From Kribbella pratensis (GTDB lineage Bacteria > Actinomycetota > Actinomycetes > Propionibacteriales > Kribbellaceae): a stretch of DNA of 64,000 nucleotides. Made by a program: the position numbers and the translations under genes. The first letter of the stretch is position 1. Each line of letters begins with the position of its first letter. Where the stretch lies: assembly GCF_004365355.1 (NCBI RefSeq), contig NZ_SODP01000002.1, forward strand, positions 2,043,846-2,107,845, written 5' to 3'. The notes below the pieces were generated by a model. The model had not been told where the DNA came from and ran no database searches. It saw only the letters and a program-made list of their open reading frames with translations. Shown piece by piece: positions 17,194 to 25,253 of the stretch.

Positions 17194-18036
17194 TCAGGAA
17201 TCGGTGGGCTTGGACTCGCTCGAGCCCGTCGACTTCCTGGTGGTGGTCTTCTTCACGGCGCCGTTCGACGCCGCCTTCACCTCGTCCTTGGCCTCATCTG
17301 CCTTGGCGTCCGCCTTGGCGTCGGGCTTGGCGTCCGGCTCGGTCTCCGGCTTCGTCTCGGCCTTCGGGGCATCCGGCTTCGCGGCGTCCGGCTTGGCTTC
17401 CGGCTTGGCGTCGGTCTGGCCGTTGGACGACGCCGACGTGTCTGCCGGGCGTGCCGTCGTACCGGCCGGGGCGGAGCTGTAGTCGCGACCGCTGGTCGGG
17501 GTGGACTGCCATGCCGGCTCCGGCGGGGTCAGCAGCTTCTTCACCGCTGCCGCAGCGAGTGCGCCGAAACCCAGGAACAGCACGAGGTTGCGGAGCTTGT
17601 GGCTCTTCTTCGGTAGGTCGAGCTCGCCCTTCAGCGCGGCCTTGGTGGCCTTGCTGCGACGGGCGGTCTCCTCGACCACGGGCTCGGCGGCGGCTGCGAG
17701 GGTGACCAGCGCGGCGGTCACCTTCGGGAGCAGGTCGTCGTTCAGCCGCTCGCGGGCCTTCTCGGCGGCGTGCTCGGTGGCTGGGCCGACCTTGGCGAGG
17801 GCGTCGTCGAGCACCGGACCGGCCTTGTCGACCGCCTGCTGGGCAAGGGTTGCGCCCCGCTCGACAGCCTTCTCGGCGTACGGCGACACCTTCTCCCGTG
17901 CGGTGCCCACAGCCGGTCCGAGGTGGTCCCGGACCTGGCCGATGGCCGGCCCGAGCTTCTCCGACGCCGACTCGGCGAGTGGCCGGACCCGGTCCTTCGC
18001 GACCTCGACCCGGCCCTTGGACTTACTCAAACCCAC
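17194..18036 (-). CDS. Helical amphipathic protein with one membrane helix and Lys/Asp/Pro/Ala-rich tail (DUF5324-like)
   Basis: The 280-residue protein starts at GTG 18036 behind GAGGAGGGA. Residues 1-150 are repeated amphipathic segments (REKVSPYAEKAVERG, VLDDALAKVGPATEHAAEKA) that resemble apolipoprotein/LEA-type helices. A hydrophobic helix follows (LRNLVLFLGFGALAAAAVKKLL, about 165-187). The tail is a low-complexity DAKPEAKPDAAKPDA repeat ending in a basic KKTTTRKSTGSS segment. The arrangement matches actinobacterial DUF5324-type proteins, whose role is not known to me. A longer reading to 18387 would add an implausible arginine-rich leader. Confidence 0.72.
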   Translation of the reverse strand: MGLSKSKGRVEVAKDRVRPLAESASEKLGPAIGQVRDHLGPAVGTAREKVSPYAEKAVERGATLAQQAVDKAGPVLDDALAKVGPATEHAAEKARERLNDDLLPKVTAALVTLAAAAEPVVEETARRSKATKAALKGELDLPKKSHKLRNLVLFLGFGALAAAAVKKLLTPPEPAWQSTPTSGRDYSSAPAGTTARPADTSASSNGQTDAKPEAKPDAAKPDAPKAETKPETEPDAKPDAKADAKADEAKDEVKAASNGAVKKTTTRKSTGSSESKPTDS

Positions 18037-18365
18037 GGTTCCCTCCTCGGTGCCGCCCGCCCCAGCGGACAGCTCTCCCGCCCATCGGCGACATGGGCAC
18101 TTTCCGGTCACAAATCTGGACAAATCCGGCTGCATCTGCATCGTACGACGTTCCAAGCCATTCCTCCGGTGCCCCCACCCCACCTTTCCCACACATCTCC
18201 CACCCCACCACCGGCCTGGACGCGTCTCCCGCCTGCGTCTCGCATCGGGGCGGCTCTTCCTCCTCCCCGCCCCGAGCGGAGCGAGGGGCGGGTTGTTTCC
18301 GGGTTTCTTGGGGTGGCATGACAGGATCGAGGGCGTAAGCCGTAATCCGACTAGGAGTGACTCCC
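18037..18365. other. Divergent intergenic region with a GC hairpin
   Basis: This 329-bp gap separates two divergent genes and must hold both promoters. The visible structure is CCCGCCCC (18266-18273) facing GGGGCGGG (18285-18292) around GAGCGGAGCGA. The same core, CCCCGAGCGAAGCGAGGGG, occurs at 11495-11513 upstream of the flavin monooxygenase, so this may be a small dispersed repeat. The AGGAGT at 18350 is the ribosome-binding site of the cyclophilin gene. Confidence 0.5.
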
Positions 18366-18908
18366 GTGGCCGAAGAGCTGTACGCAACCCTGCAGACGAA
18401 CAAGGGCGATGTCGTCATCAGGTTGTTCCCGAACCACGCGCCGGCGACGGTGAGCAACTTCGTCGGCCTGGCCGACGGCAGCAAGGAGTGGACCGACCCG
18501 CAGACCGGTCAGCCCACCAACAAGCCGTTCTACGACGGCCTGACGTTCCACCGCGTGATCGACGGGTTCATGATCCAGGGCGGCTGCCCGCTCGGCACCG
18601 GCACCGGCACGCCCGGGTACCAGTTCGACGACGAGATCCACCCGGAGCTCCAGTTCGACCGCCCGTACCTGCTCGCGATGGCCAACGCCGGCATCCAGTA
18701 CGGCCACGGCACCAACGGCTCGCAGTTCTTCGTGACCGTCGTGCCGACCCCGCACCTGAACCGCAAGCACACGATCTTCGGTGAGGTCGCCGACGACGAG
18801 TCGAAGAAGGTCGTCGACGCGATCGCCACCGCCGACACCGCGCCCGGCGACCGGCCGCTCGAGCCGATCGTCATCAACAAGGTCGTCATCGAGCGCAAGA
18901 ACGCCTGA
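18366..18908 (+). CDS. Cyclophilin-type peptidyl-prolyl cis-trans isomerase
   Basis: The 180-residue cytosolic protein catalyses proline isomerisation. Cyclophilin motifs are intact: FHRVIDGFMIQGG (catalytic Arg and Phe), MANAG, GSQFFVT and the late LNRKHTIFGEV. There is no signal peptide. The GTG at 18366 is preferred over the GTG at 18357, because AGGAGT lies at the right distance only for the former. It precedes the rhomboid gene by 68 bp in the same orientation, a gene pair I recognise as common near actinobacterial origins. Confidence 0.93.
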   Translation: MAEELYATLQTNKGDVVIRLFPNHAPATVSNFVGLADGSKEWTDPQTGQPTNKPFYDGLTFHRVIDGFMIQGGCPLGTGTGTPGYQFDDEIHPELQFDRPYLLAMANAGIQYGHGTNGSQFFVTVVPTPHLNRKHTIFGEVADDESKKVVDAIATADTAPGDRPLEPIVINKVVIERKNA

Positions 18909-18976
18909 CTGATTCTCCCGCGGGGCCGGCACGCCACCGGCCCCGTCTCCGAAGCTCCAACGAAGGACGCACCCGC

Positions 18977-19720
18977 GTGACCGACACCGTCTGCTACCGG
19001 CACCCGGATCGGCCCGCCGGGGTGCGCTGCCAGCGCTGCGACCGGCCGATCTGCCCGTCCTGCATGAACAGCGCCGCCGTCGGCTTCCAGTGCCCGAGCT
19101 GTTTCAACGAGGGAGTCCGCTCGGTCCCGCGGACCAGGACCTCGCTCGGCGGCATCCAGCGCGCCAACCAGAGCGTCGTCACCTACACGATCATGGCGCT
19201 GAACGTGCTCGTCTTCATCGCCGTACACGTCGGTAGCCCGCAGATCCTGCAGGACCTGGTGATGGTGCCGGTGCTGGCCGAGAGCGAGCCGTGGCGGCTG
19301 CTCACGTCGGCCTTCACCCACGTGCAGATCTTCCACATCTTCTCGAACCTGTTCATGCTCTGGCAGCTCGGTCCGCCGCTCGAGCACATGCTGGGCCGGT
19401 TCCGCTTCATCGTGCTCTACGTGCTGTCCGCGCTGGGCGGCAGCGTCGCAGTGTGGCTCCTCGCGGCCCCGGGCTCGGCAACGCTCGGCGCATCCGGCGC
19501 GGTCCTCGGCCTGGTCGGCGCTCTGCTCGTGATCAGCCGCGCCCGCGGTGGCGATATCACCTGGATCATCATGTACGTCGCTGTCACCGCCGTGCTGTCC
19601 TTCGCCATCCCCAACGTCTCGTGGGAAGGCCACCTGGGCGGCTTCGTCGTCGGCGCGGCGCTGGCGTGGATCTTCCTGCAACTCTCCAACCACAAACGCC
19701 GCAACAAACAAGCAGCCTGA
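18977..19720 (+). CDS. Rhomboid-family intramembrane serine protease with N-terminal zinc-finger
   Basis: The 247-residue protein has an N-terminal B-box-like metal site (C6, H9, C18, C21, C26, C29, C39, C42) and then about six or seven membrane helices. Rhomboid residues are present: HIFSNLFMLW (His/Asn of the oxyanion region), the catalytic Ser in TLGASGAVLG (S173), and the partner His in WEGHLGG (H219). Rhomboids cleave single-pass membrane proteins within the bilayer. The N-terminal Cys-rich segment is a known actinobacterial variant. A hairpin follows at 19727. Confidence 0.92.
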   Translation: MTDTVCYRHPDRPAGVRCQRCDRPICPSCMNSAAVGFQCPSCFNEGVRSVPRTRTSLGGIQRANQSVVTYTIMALNVLVFIAVHVGSPQILQDLVMVPVLAESEPWRLLTSAFTHVQIFHIFSNLFMLWQLGPPLEHMLGRFRFIVLYVLSALGGSVAVWLLAAPGSATLGASGAVLGLVGALLVISRARGGDITWIIMYVAVTAVLSFAIPNVSWEGHLGGFVVGAALAWIFLQLSNHKRRNKQAA

Positions 19721-19726
19721 CAAGCA

Positions 19727-19742
19727 GCCCGCGTCGGCGGGC
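19727..19742 (+). terminator. Short hairpin after the rhomboid gene
   Basis: GCCCGC (19727-19732) and GCGGGC (19737-19742) form a 6-bp stem with a GTCG tetraloop, 6 bp after the rhomboid stop codon. It is plausible as a weak terminator. Confidence 0.45.
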
Positions 19743-19877
19743 GCACAGATGGTTGCATGTTAAACGGACTAGGCCACAACTTTCGTTCGGTTGGGTTAAA
19801 GGGGATGACAGCCGGGGGGAAGTGCTCGTCTAATCAGGTGACGTCCCGACGGGGGACCGAACTGGTTAGGACAGCTG

Positions 19878-20042
19878 ATGAGCCCACGTGCAGTGGACAA
19901 GCGGGCGCGGCCCGGCAATGAGCGGCATCCGTTCGTGCGGCCGGCGGAGTCGCCGAGCTGGATCAGTTCGCTCGAGCATGAGCCGGGCAAAACCCCGGAA
20001 CGACGGGCGAACGAGACGGTCACCGCAACCCGGTCGCGCTGA
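19878..20042 (+). CDS. Possible small basic protein (54 aa)
   Basis: An open frame of 54 codons starts at ATG 19878 with AGGA ten bases upstream and ends 32 bp before the ABC transporter gene. The product is polar and basic (MSPRAVDKRARPGNERH at the start, TVTATRSR at the end), with no signal or membrane segment. It occupies most of an otherwise empty 354-bp gap. I do not recognise a family, so it may be a real small gene or chance. Confidence 0.3.
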   Translation: MSPRAVDKRARPGNERHPFVRPAESPSWISSLEHEPGKTPERRANETVTATRSR

Positions 20043-20074
20043 ACTGGGTCGATTTTCCCGCTGCCGGTGGAATC

Positions 20075-21025
20075 ATGGACGGTATGCAGCCGTCCGCAGC
20101 ATTGTCGGCCGATCGGCTGAGCAAACACTTCGGCGACCGGGTGGCGTTCCAGGACGTCTCGTTCGAGATCGGGTACGGCGAGGTGTTCGGATTCCTCGGA
20201 CCGAACGGCGCCGGCAAAACCACGACCGTACGGACCCTGGGCACGCTCCTCACGCCGACGTCCGGCACAGCCACCGTCGCGGGGCTTGCACTCACCCCGG
20301 ACAACGCCGTCGAGATCCGCCGGCGAATCTCGATCATGCCCGAGTCGCCCGGCCTGTACCTCCGCCTGACCGTGCTCGAGAACCTCCGCTGCTTCGCCGA
20401 CCTCTACCAGGTGCCCACGGCAACCAAACGCATCGAGCACGTGCTGAGCGCAGTACACCTCACCGACCGCGCTCAGGACGCGTGTGGCGCGCTGTCGAAG
20501 GGCCTTCGGCAACGGGTCGCATTGGCCCGCGCGCTGCTCAACGACCCGCAAGTTCTGTTCCTGGACGAGCCGACCTCGGGACTCGATCCGGTCGCGGCTC
20601 GCGGAGTACATGACCTGATCGACGAACTCCGTCAGCGTGGCGTCACGATCTTCCTCACCACGCACCGGCTGGACGAGGCCGAACGCCTCTGCGACCGCGT
20701 CGCCATCCTCAACACGACTTTGCGCACCATCGGCCGCCCCGACCAGCTACGCGACGAACTCTTCGCCCGCACACTCACCGTGCGTACGGCGGTCCCGCTC
20801 GGCGCACCGGACCGCCTCTTCGGAAGCGTCACGGGCGTCAGAGCCTGGCACGAGGACGACCTGTCCACCTACGTCCTGACTGTTGACGATCCGGCCCAGA
20901 CAGCACCGGAAGTCACCCGGGCGTTGGTACAGGCCGACGCGGACGTCTTGTCGATCAGCCCGTCGCACCACTCGCTCGAGGACGTCTATCTTGAGCTCAT
21001 CGACGTACCGGCCGGTCAGCCATGA
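20075..21025 (+). CDS. ABC transporter ATP-binding protein (ABC-2 / drug-exporter type)
   Basis: The 316-residue ATPase powers the permease encoded just downstream. Walker A is GPNGAGKTT (residues 42-50), the signature is LSKGLRQRV, Walker B VLFLDEPTSGLDP and the switch His is in TTHRLDEAE. The C-terminal 90 residues form the extension typical of DrrA-like exporters. The start may be ATG 20075 or the in-frame ATG 20084. The stop overlaps the permease start in an ATGA, indicating translational coupling. Substrate unknown. Confidence 0.92.
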   Translation: MDGMQPSAALSADRLSKHFGDRVAFQDVSFEIGYGEVFGFLGPNGAGKTTTVRTLGTLLTPTSGTATVAGLALTPDNAVEIRRRISIMPESPGLYLRLTVLENLRCFADLYQVPTATKRIEHVLSAVHLTDRAQDACGALSKGLRQRVALARALLNDPQVLFLDEPTSGLDPVAARGVHDLIDELRQRGVTIFLTTHRLDEAERLCDRVAILNTTLRTIGRPDQLRDELFARTLTVRTAVPLGAPDRLFGSVTGVRAWHEDDLSTYVLTVDDPAQTAPEVTRALVQADADVLSISPSHHSLEDVYLELIDVPAGQP

Positions 21026-21747
21026 CGGTCAATCCCAGGCTGGTCCGCGCCGTTGTCGACAAAGAGCTGCGCGAGTTCCGGCGGAACCGGTCCATGGTCG
21101 TTGGGATGGCCATCATTCCGCTGATCTTCTCCGTGCAGCCACTGGTCACTGTCTTCGCGCTGTCGTCATCGGCCTCGGGGCCGCTGCGACACGAGCATGT
21201 GCTGCTGTACATGCTCGGCATCCCGGCCCTCGTACCGTCGCTGGTCGCCTCGTACTCGGTGGTCGGCGAGCGGGAGCAGGGCACGCTCGAACCGCTGCTC
21301 ACCACCCCGATCCGCCGCGAGGAGCTGCTGCTCGGCAAGGCACTCGCCACGTTCATTCCGGCGGCGATCGTCGCGTACGCCGTCTTTGCGTTGTTCCTGG
21401 CCTGCGTCGGACTCTTCGCTCAGCCCAGTGTGGCTTCCGCGCTCATCCGGCCGTCCGACGTGATCGCCCAACTGGTGTTCACCCCGCTGCTGGCCGGGTG
21501 GTCGATCTGGGTCGCCATCGTGATCTCCACCCGAGCCAACGACATCCGCGTGGCCCAGCAACTCTCCACCCTGGCAAGCCTGCCGTCCGTGGCCTTGGCG
21601 ATCCTGATCGCCCTGAACGTCATCGACGTGTCCCTGCTGACCGGAGTAGTCGCCGCAGCTGTTCTCCTTGCGCTGAACCGCATCGGATGGCGCGTGGCGT
21701 CGGCGCTGTTCGATCGCGAGCGCCTGATCCTCGGGACGAAGGCCTAA
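21022..21747 (+). CDS. ABC-2 type transporter permease
   Basis: The 241-residue protein has six predicted membrane helices: near residues 25-45, 65-85, 108-135, 150-172, 180-200 and 205-222. It also has the ABC-2 motif EREQGTLEPLLTTPIRREELLLGKAL in its second cytoplasmic segment. It begins inside the ATGA overlap with its ATPase and would form the transmembrane half of the exporter. The last 4 bp overlap the convergent QueA-like gene. No regulator is adjacent, and the cargo cannot be told. Confidence 0.88.
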   Translation: MTVNPRLVRAVVDKELREFRRNRSMVVGMAIIPLIFSVQPLVTVFALSSSASGPLRHEHVLLYMLGIPALVPSLVASYSVVGEREQGTLEPLLTTPIRREELLLGKALATFIPAAIVAYAVFALFLACVGLFAQPSVASALIRPSDVIAQLVFTPLLAGWSIWVAIVISTRANDIRVAQQLSTLASLPSVALAILIALNVIDVSLLTGVVAAAVLLALNRIGWRVASALFDRERLILGTKA

Positions 21748-22748
21748 CCCCTCAGCAACAGACAACTGTCGCCGAACTCGTGCCAGAGGTAGTGCTCCTG
21801 TACGGCGGCGTCGTACGCGCGCTGTACCAGCTCAGTGCCGACAACCGACTCCAGTAGAAGCAGATGCGATGCCTCAGGCGCATGCCAACCGGTGATGAGC
21901 CCATCTACAACCTGCGGCGGACGGTCCGGGCTGAGGACCAGGTCGGTCCACCCCTGCGACGGGTTGACCGAGGTACCCGCGGCCGACTCGATCGCTCTGA
22001 CCGCAGTAGTGCCCACAGCGATGACTCGCCCGCCGTTCGCCTTGACCCAGTTGACCAAACGGGCCGTGTGCGCAGGTACGTCGTACCGCTCGGGCTGTGG
22101 CGGTTCGTGGCTCTCCAGCGAGGAGACGCCGCAGTGCAAGAGGATCGGGGCGATCAGCACGCCCTGCGACGCCAGCTGGCTCACCAGCTCGAAGCTGAAC
22201 GGCCTTGCTGCGCTGGGCATCTCCGCACTGCCCGGCTCTCGCGCGAAGACAGTCTGGTACGCCGCCAACGGCCAGCGCTTGCCGATGTAGTTGTAGGTGA
22301 TCGGACGCCCGTGCCGCTGCAGATAACCGAGTACGTCGGGGACAGGCGGTCTCGCGATCCACAGGCGATTGCTCTCCGAGTGGTACGGCGCCAGCAACGT
22401 CAGCACGCCCTCCGGCAACTCCACCTGCTGACCCGCCCTACCGTCGAACTTCGGCGAGCCGTCGTCCCGCAGTTCGACCACCCAGGTGCCGTCGTCGAGT
22501 GCGGTAGAGAAATGCACGGTGACCGACGTACCGTCGACCGCCGCGGGCAGTGTGCCGGACGTGTTGACCAGTAAGAGGTCTCCTGGCCGGAGATGCTCGC
22601 CGATCCGGTCGAAGCGGGTGTGCGTGACGGTCGACCCCTCCGCGACCAGCAGCTTCACCTGATCCCGCCGCAGGCCGCGCGCCTCCGGTGGTTCGCCGGC
22701 GTTCAGCGCGTCCGGGAGGACGAATCTGGTGTGTGGGTGCACTTTCAC
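21744..22748 (-). CDS. QueA-like S-adenosylmethionine:tRNA ribosyltransferase-isomerase family protein
   Basis: The 334-residue protein matches the QueA fold: LRPGDLLLVNTSGTLPA near residue 55, PITYNYIGKRWPLAAYQT, the AxGTTAVRAIES motif near 245, and DGLITGWHAPEASHLLLLESVVG near 285. The true enzyme adds epoxyqueuosine precursor ribosyl from SAM to tRNA G34. No other queuosine gene (queF, tgt, queG) lies nearby, and the pathway is uncommon in this phylum, so the role may differ. GTG 22748 overlaps the upstream SDR stop by GTGA, making a two-gene operon. The 3' end overlaps the convergent permease gene by 4 bp. Confidence 0.8.
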   Translation of the reverse strand: MKVHPHTRFVLPDALNAGEPPEARGLRRDQVKLLVAEGSTVTHTRFDRIGEHLRPGDLLLVNTSGTLPAAVDGTSVTVHFSTALDDGTWVVELRDDGSPKFDGRAGQQVELPEGVLTLLAPYHSESNRLWIARPPVPDVLGYLQRHGRPITYNYIGKRWPLAAYQTVFAREPGSAEMPSAARPFSFELVSQLASQGVLIAPILLHCGVSSLESHEPPQPERYDVPAHTARLVNWVKANGGRVIAVGTTAVRAIESAAGTSVNPSQGWTDLVLSPDRPPQVVDGLITGWHAPEASHLLLLESVVGTELVQRAYDAAVQEHYLWHEFGDSCLLLRG

Positions 22749-23464
22749 GACGTCACCGCCGGCGCGAACTCGGCCGCTCGGTACCGTCCACTCGCCGGAC
22801 GGCTGTCCAGCAACTTCAGGAACGCCGGTACCACGGTTGCCGGCTCCGGCCGGTCCGAGATGTCCTCGCCCGGGAACGCTGCCTGGTGCATCGCGGTGCG
22901 CAGATCGCCCGGATCGACGGCGTACACAGCCAGCGCGGGGTGCTCGGCCGCCAGTACTCGCGTGGCGTGGTCGAGTGCAGCCTTGGCCGAGCCGTAGCCG
23001 CCCCAGGTCTCGTAGGCCTCCACTGCGGCATCGGAGCTGATGTTGATCAGTACTCCGGACGCTGCGGTGAGAGCGGGCAGCAGCGCCTGCGTCAGCGCAA
23101 TCGGTGCGAGTACGTCGACCTCGTAGACGCGACGCAGTTCGTCGAGGTCGGCAGCGGCGATTGCTTGTAGTGGACTGGGGCCGAGATAGCTGGCGTTGTT
23201 CACAAGGAGGTCGAGGCGGCCGAGCTGGTTCACCACGTCGAGCAAGTCAAGGCGGTGCTCGGGGTCGGCGACGTCGCCTGCGAGCGGGACCACGTCGGTG
23301 CGGTTGGCGAGCGCATCGGCCGCGTCCTTCAGCGGGCCGGCGCCGCGGGCGTCGATCACGAGCGTCCAGCCGCGGTCGGCCAGCCCGTGGGCCAGCGCGA
23401 GCCCCAGCCCGGCGGACGCCCCGGTGATCAGCGCGACAGGACGATTCGAGGAATCAGGTGTCAT
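22745..23464 (-). CDS. Short-chain dehydrogenase/reductase
   Basis: The 239-residue SDR has the cofactor motif TGASAGLG (residues 14-21), NNAS at 89-92, and the catalytic Ser143/144, Tyr157 and Lys161 in the YGSAK context. It should be an active NAD(P)H-dependent oxidoreductase. Residue D39 after the second strand suggests possible NAD preference. I start at ATG 23464; there is no ribosome-binding site, but a -10-like TATGAC lies ten bases upstream, consistent with a leaderless mRNA. A SoxR-like box sits in that promoter. It is translationally coupled to the QueA-like gene. Confidence 0.85.
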   Translation of the reverse strand: MTPDSSNRPVALITGASAGLGLALAHGLADRGWTLVIDARGAGPLKDAADALANRTDVVPLAGDVADPEHRLDLLDVVNQLGRLDLLVNNASYLGPSPLQAIAAADLDELRRVYEVDVLAPIALTQALLPALTAASGVLINISSDAAVEAYETWGGYGSAKAALDHATRVLAAEHPALAVYAVDPGDLRTAMHQAAFPGEDISDRPEPATVVPAFLKLLDSRPASGRYRAAEFAPAVTS

Positions 23465-23473
23465 GCCGACACC

Positions 23474-23502
23474 GTCATACCTCAAGCAAACTTGAAGTCA
23501 AG
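23474..23502 (-). promoter_or_regulatory. Promoter with SoxR/MerR-like box ahead of the SDR gene
   Basis: On the minus strand CTTGAC/TTGACT (23496-23502) and TATGAC (23474-23479) flank CTTCAAGTTTGCTTGAGG (23480-23497). This matches the known SoxR box CCTCAAGTTAACTTGAGG at 15 of 18 positions when read on the other strand. MerR-family activators bind exactly in this spacer position. The whole promoter fits in the 42-bp gap behind the AGPS-like gene. Confidence 0.65.
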
Positions 23503-23506
23503 GGTG

Positions 23507-25135
23507 TCAGATCAGGATGCCCGGGTTGAGGACGCCGTCCGGGTCGAGCGTGTGCTTGACGGCCTGCAGGGCTTCGACCGCGAGTGACCCGATCTCCGCG
23601 TGGTACGCCGTCCGGTGGTCGGTGCCGACGCCGTGGTGGTGGGTGATCGTGCCGCCGGCGTCGGCGATCGCGTGGTTGGCGGCGTACTTCGCGGTGAGCC
23701 ATTGCTCGACGGGGTCGTCGGACTGGGCGCAGATGACGGTGAAGTAGAGCGAGGCGCCGGTCTCGTAGACGTGGGAGATGTGGCAGAGCACGAGCGGCGG
23801 GGTCGCGCTCAACGCGTCGACGAGGGCTTCGGTGACTGCGGTCTTGAGGGCGGGAATGCGGGACCAGAAAGCAGCCGTCTCGAGAGTTTCGACGAGGGCG
23901 CCCTCGTCGAGGAGCGGGTCGCGGAGGTACGGCGCGCGGTAGCGGCCGGTGCGCCAGGTTTCACCGGGGCCTTCGCCGAGGTTCTCGCCGCCGGCCGCTG
24001 TGAGGACGTCCGCGGTCGCTTGGTTGTACGGACCGTCGAACCCGATGATCGCGAGGACGCCGCCGGACCCGCCGCCGAGGACGTCGGGGTCGGCGAGATT
24101 CACCGCAGTTTCTATCTCGTCTGACAAGCGGAGGACTGTCGGCAGTGGGCCGTCCTGCGCCAGACGCCGCACGGCGGTGAGGCCGGCGTCGAAGCTCTCG
24201 AACCGCCAGCCTTCGAAGTGGCGCTCGGTCGGCCGGGGGCGGATGCGGACGACGACCGAGGTGATGATGCCGAACGCACCCTCGGAGCCGAGGATCAGCT
24301 GGCGCAGATCCGGGCCGGCCGCCGACATCGGTGCTCGGCCGAGCTCGATGGTGCCACGGGGTGTTGCGAGGGTGAGGCCGACGACCATCTGGTCGAACCG
24401 TCCGTAGCCGGCTGAGGACTGGCCGCTGGAGCGTGCTGCTGCGTAGCCGCCGATCGAGGCGCCTTCGTAGGACTGGGGGAAGTGGCCGAGCGTATAGCCG
24501 CGCTCAGCCAGTAGGTGCTCGGCCGCGGGGCCGCGTAAGCCGGCCTGCAGGGTGGCGGTCCGGGAGATCTCATCCAGGTCGACCAGCTGATCCAGACGAC
24601 GCAGGTCGACGGTGATGAACCGGCCCGTCGGGGCGAGACCGCCGACGACGGAGGTGCCGCCGGAGTACGGCACCACTGCCAGGTCGTGCTCAGCGCAACC
24701 TGCGAGCAGCGCGGCCACCTCGTCGTGCGAGGCCGGGTAGACGACCGCGTCCGGCATGTCCGAGGCGTCGCCCGCGCGGAACCGCAGCAGGTCGGTCGTG
24801 GAATAGCCCCTGGTGTGCGCCCAGCGAGAGCCGAGGTCGGACGTCACATGCTCAGACCCCACGACCGAGGCAAGGAAGGCCAGCTGCGGCCCGGTGAGCT
24901 CAGGCCGATCCGCCGCCCCGGCGGGAGCGCTCGCACCCGGCCCCTCCGCTGCACGCGGCGTCTCCGCACCCGGCGCACCACCGCCTACCCCCGCCGGCGC
25001 ACCCGCGGCGCCCGGGCGCTTGATGCCGAGGTGTTTGAGGGCGTCGAGTGCCGCGGCGGGTAGTTCGACAACCTGGGAGGGGTCACCCCACCGGCCGGGC
25101 GTGAGTTCTGCCACCGGGAGGTCTGATTCGGTCAT
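23507..25135 (-). CDS. FAD-binding oxidase, alkyldihydroxyacetonephosphate synthase-like
   Basis: The 542-residue protein is a VAO/PCMH-type flavoprotein. A low-complexity Ala/Gly/Pro stretch (about residues 40-75) precedes the FAD-binding half (VVPYSGGTSVVGGL; QSYEGASIGGYAAARSSGQSS; GSEGAFGIITSVVVRIRP). The substrate half ends in the family's GGTITHHHGVGTDHR and LDPDGVLNPG. Eukaryotic AGPS makes alkyl-DHAP for ether lipids; the actinobacterial relatives have unclear substrates. ATG 25135 has GGAG seven bases upstream. The divergent tetR-glpD pair also handles glycerol-3-phosphate/DHAP, so a shared lipid-precursor role is plausible. Confidence 0.85.
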   Translation of the reverse strand: MTESDLPVAELTPGRWGDPSQVVELPAAALDALKHLGIKRPGAAGAPAGVGGGAPGAETPRAAEGPGASAPAGAADRPELTGPQLAFLASVVGSEHVTSDLGSRWAHTRGYSTTDLLRFRAGDASDMPDAVVYPASHDEVAALLAGCAEHDLAVVPYSGGTSVVGGLAPTGRFITVDLRRLDQLVDLDEISRTATLQAGLRGPAAEHLLAERGYTLGHFPQSYEGASIGGYAAARSSGQSSAGYGRFDQMVVGLTLATPRGTIELGRAPMSAAGPDLRQLILGSEGAFGIITSVVVRIRPRPTERHFEGWRFESFDAGLTAVRRLAQDGPLPTVLRLSDEIETAVNLADPDVLGGGSGGVLAIIGFDGPYNQATADVLTAAGGENLGEGPGETWRTGRYRAPYLRDPLLDEGALVETLETAAFWSRIPALKTAVTEALVDALSATPPLVLCHISHVYETGASLYFTVICAQSDDPVEQWLTAKYAANHAIADAGGTITHHHGVGTDHRTAYHAEIGSLAVEALQAVKHTLDPDGVLNPGILI

Positions 25136-25169
25136 GGGTGGCTCCCTTTCGGCGGTCCTGCGAGGTAGC

Positions 25170-25212
25170 GTCCAGGGGAGGTGGAACCCCCTGGCTCCCA
25201 CCTCCCCTGGAC
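25170..25212. promoter_or_regulatory. Perfect 15-bp inverted repeat in the AGPS-like/tetR divergent region
   Basis: GTCCAGGGGAGGTGG (25170-25184) and its exact reverse complement (25198-25212) flank a 13-nt loop. It lies 35 bp upstream of the AGPS-like start and 41 bp before tetR. It could be the TetR operator or a stable hairpin in the leader of the AGPS-like mRNA. Confidence 0.6.
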
Positions 25213-25253
25213 AGTTCCGGGATGCCGAAGTCGCTGATACACTTTGGCATGTG

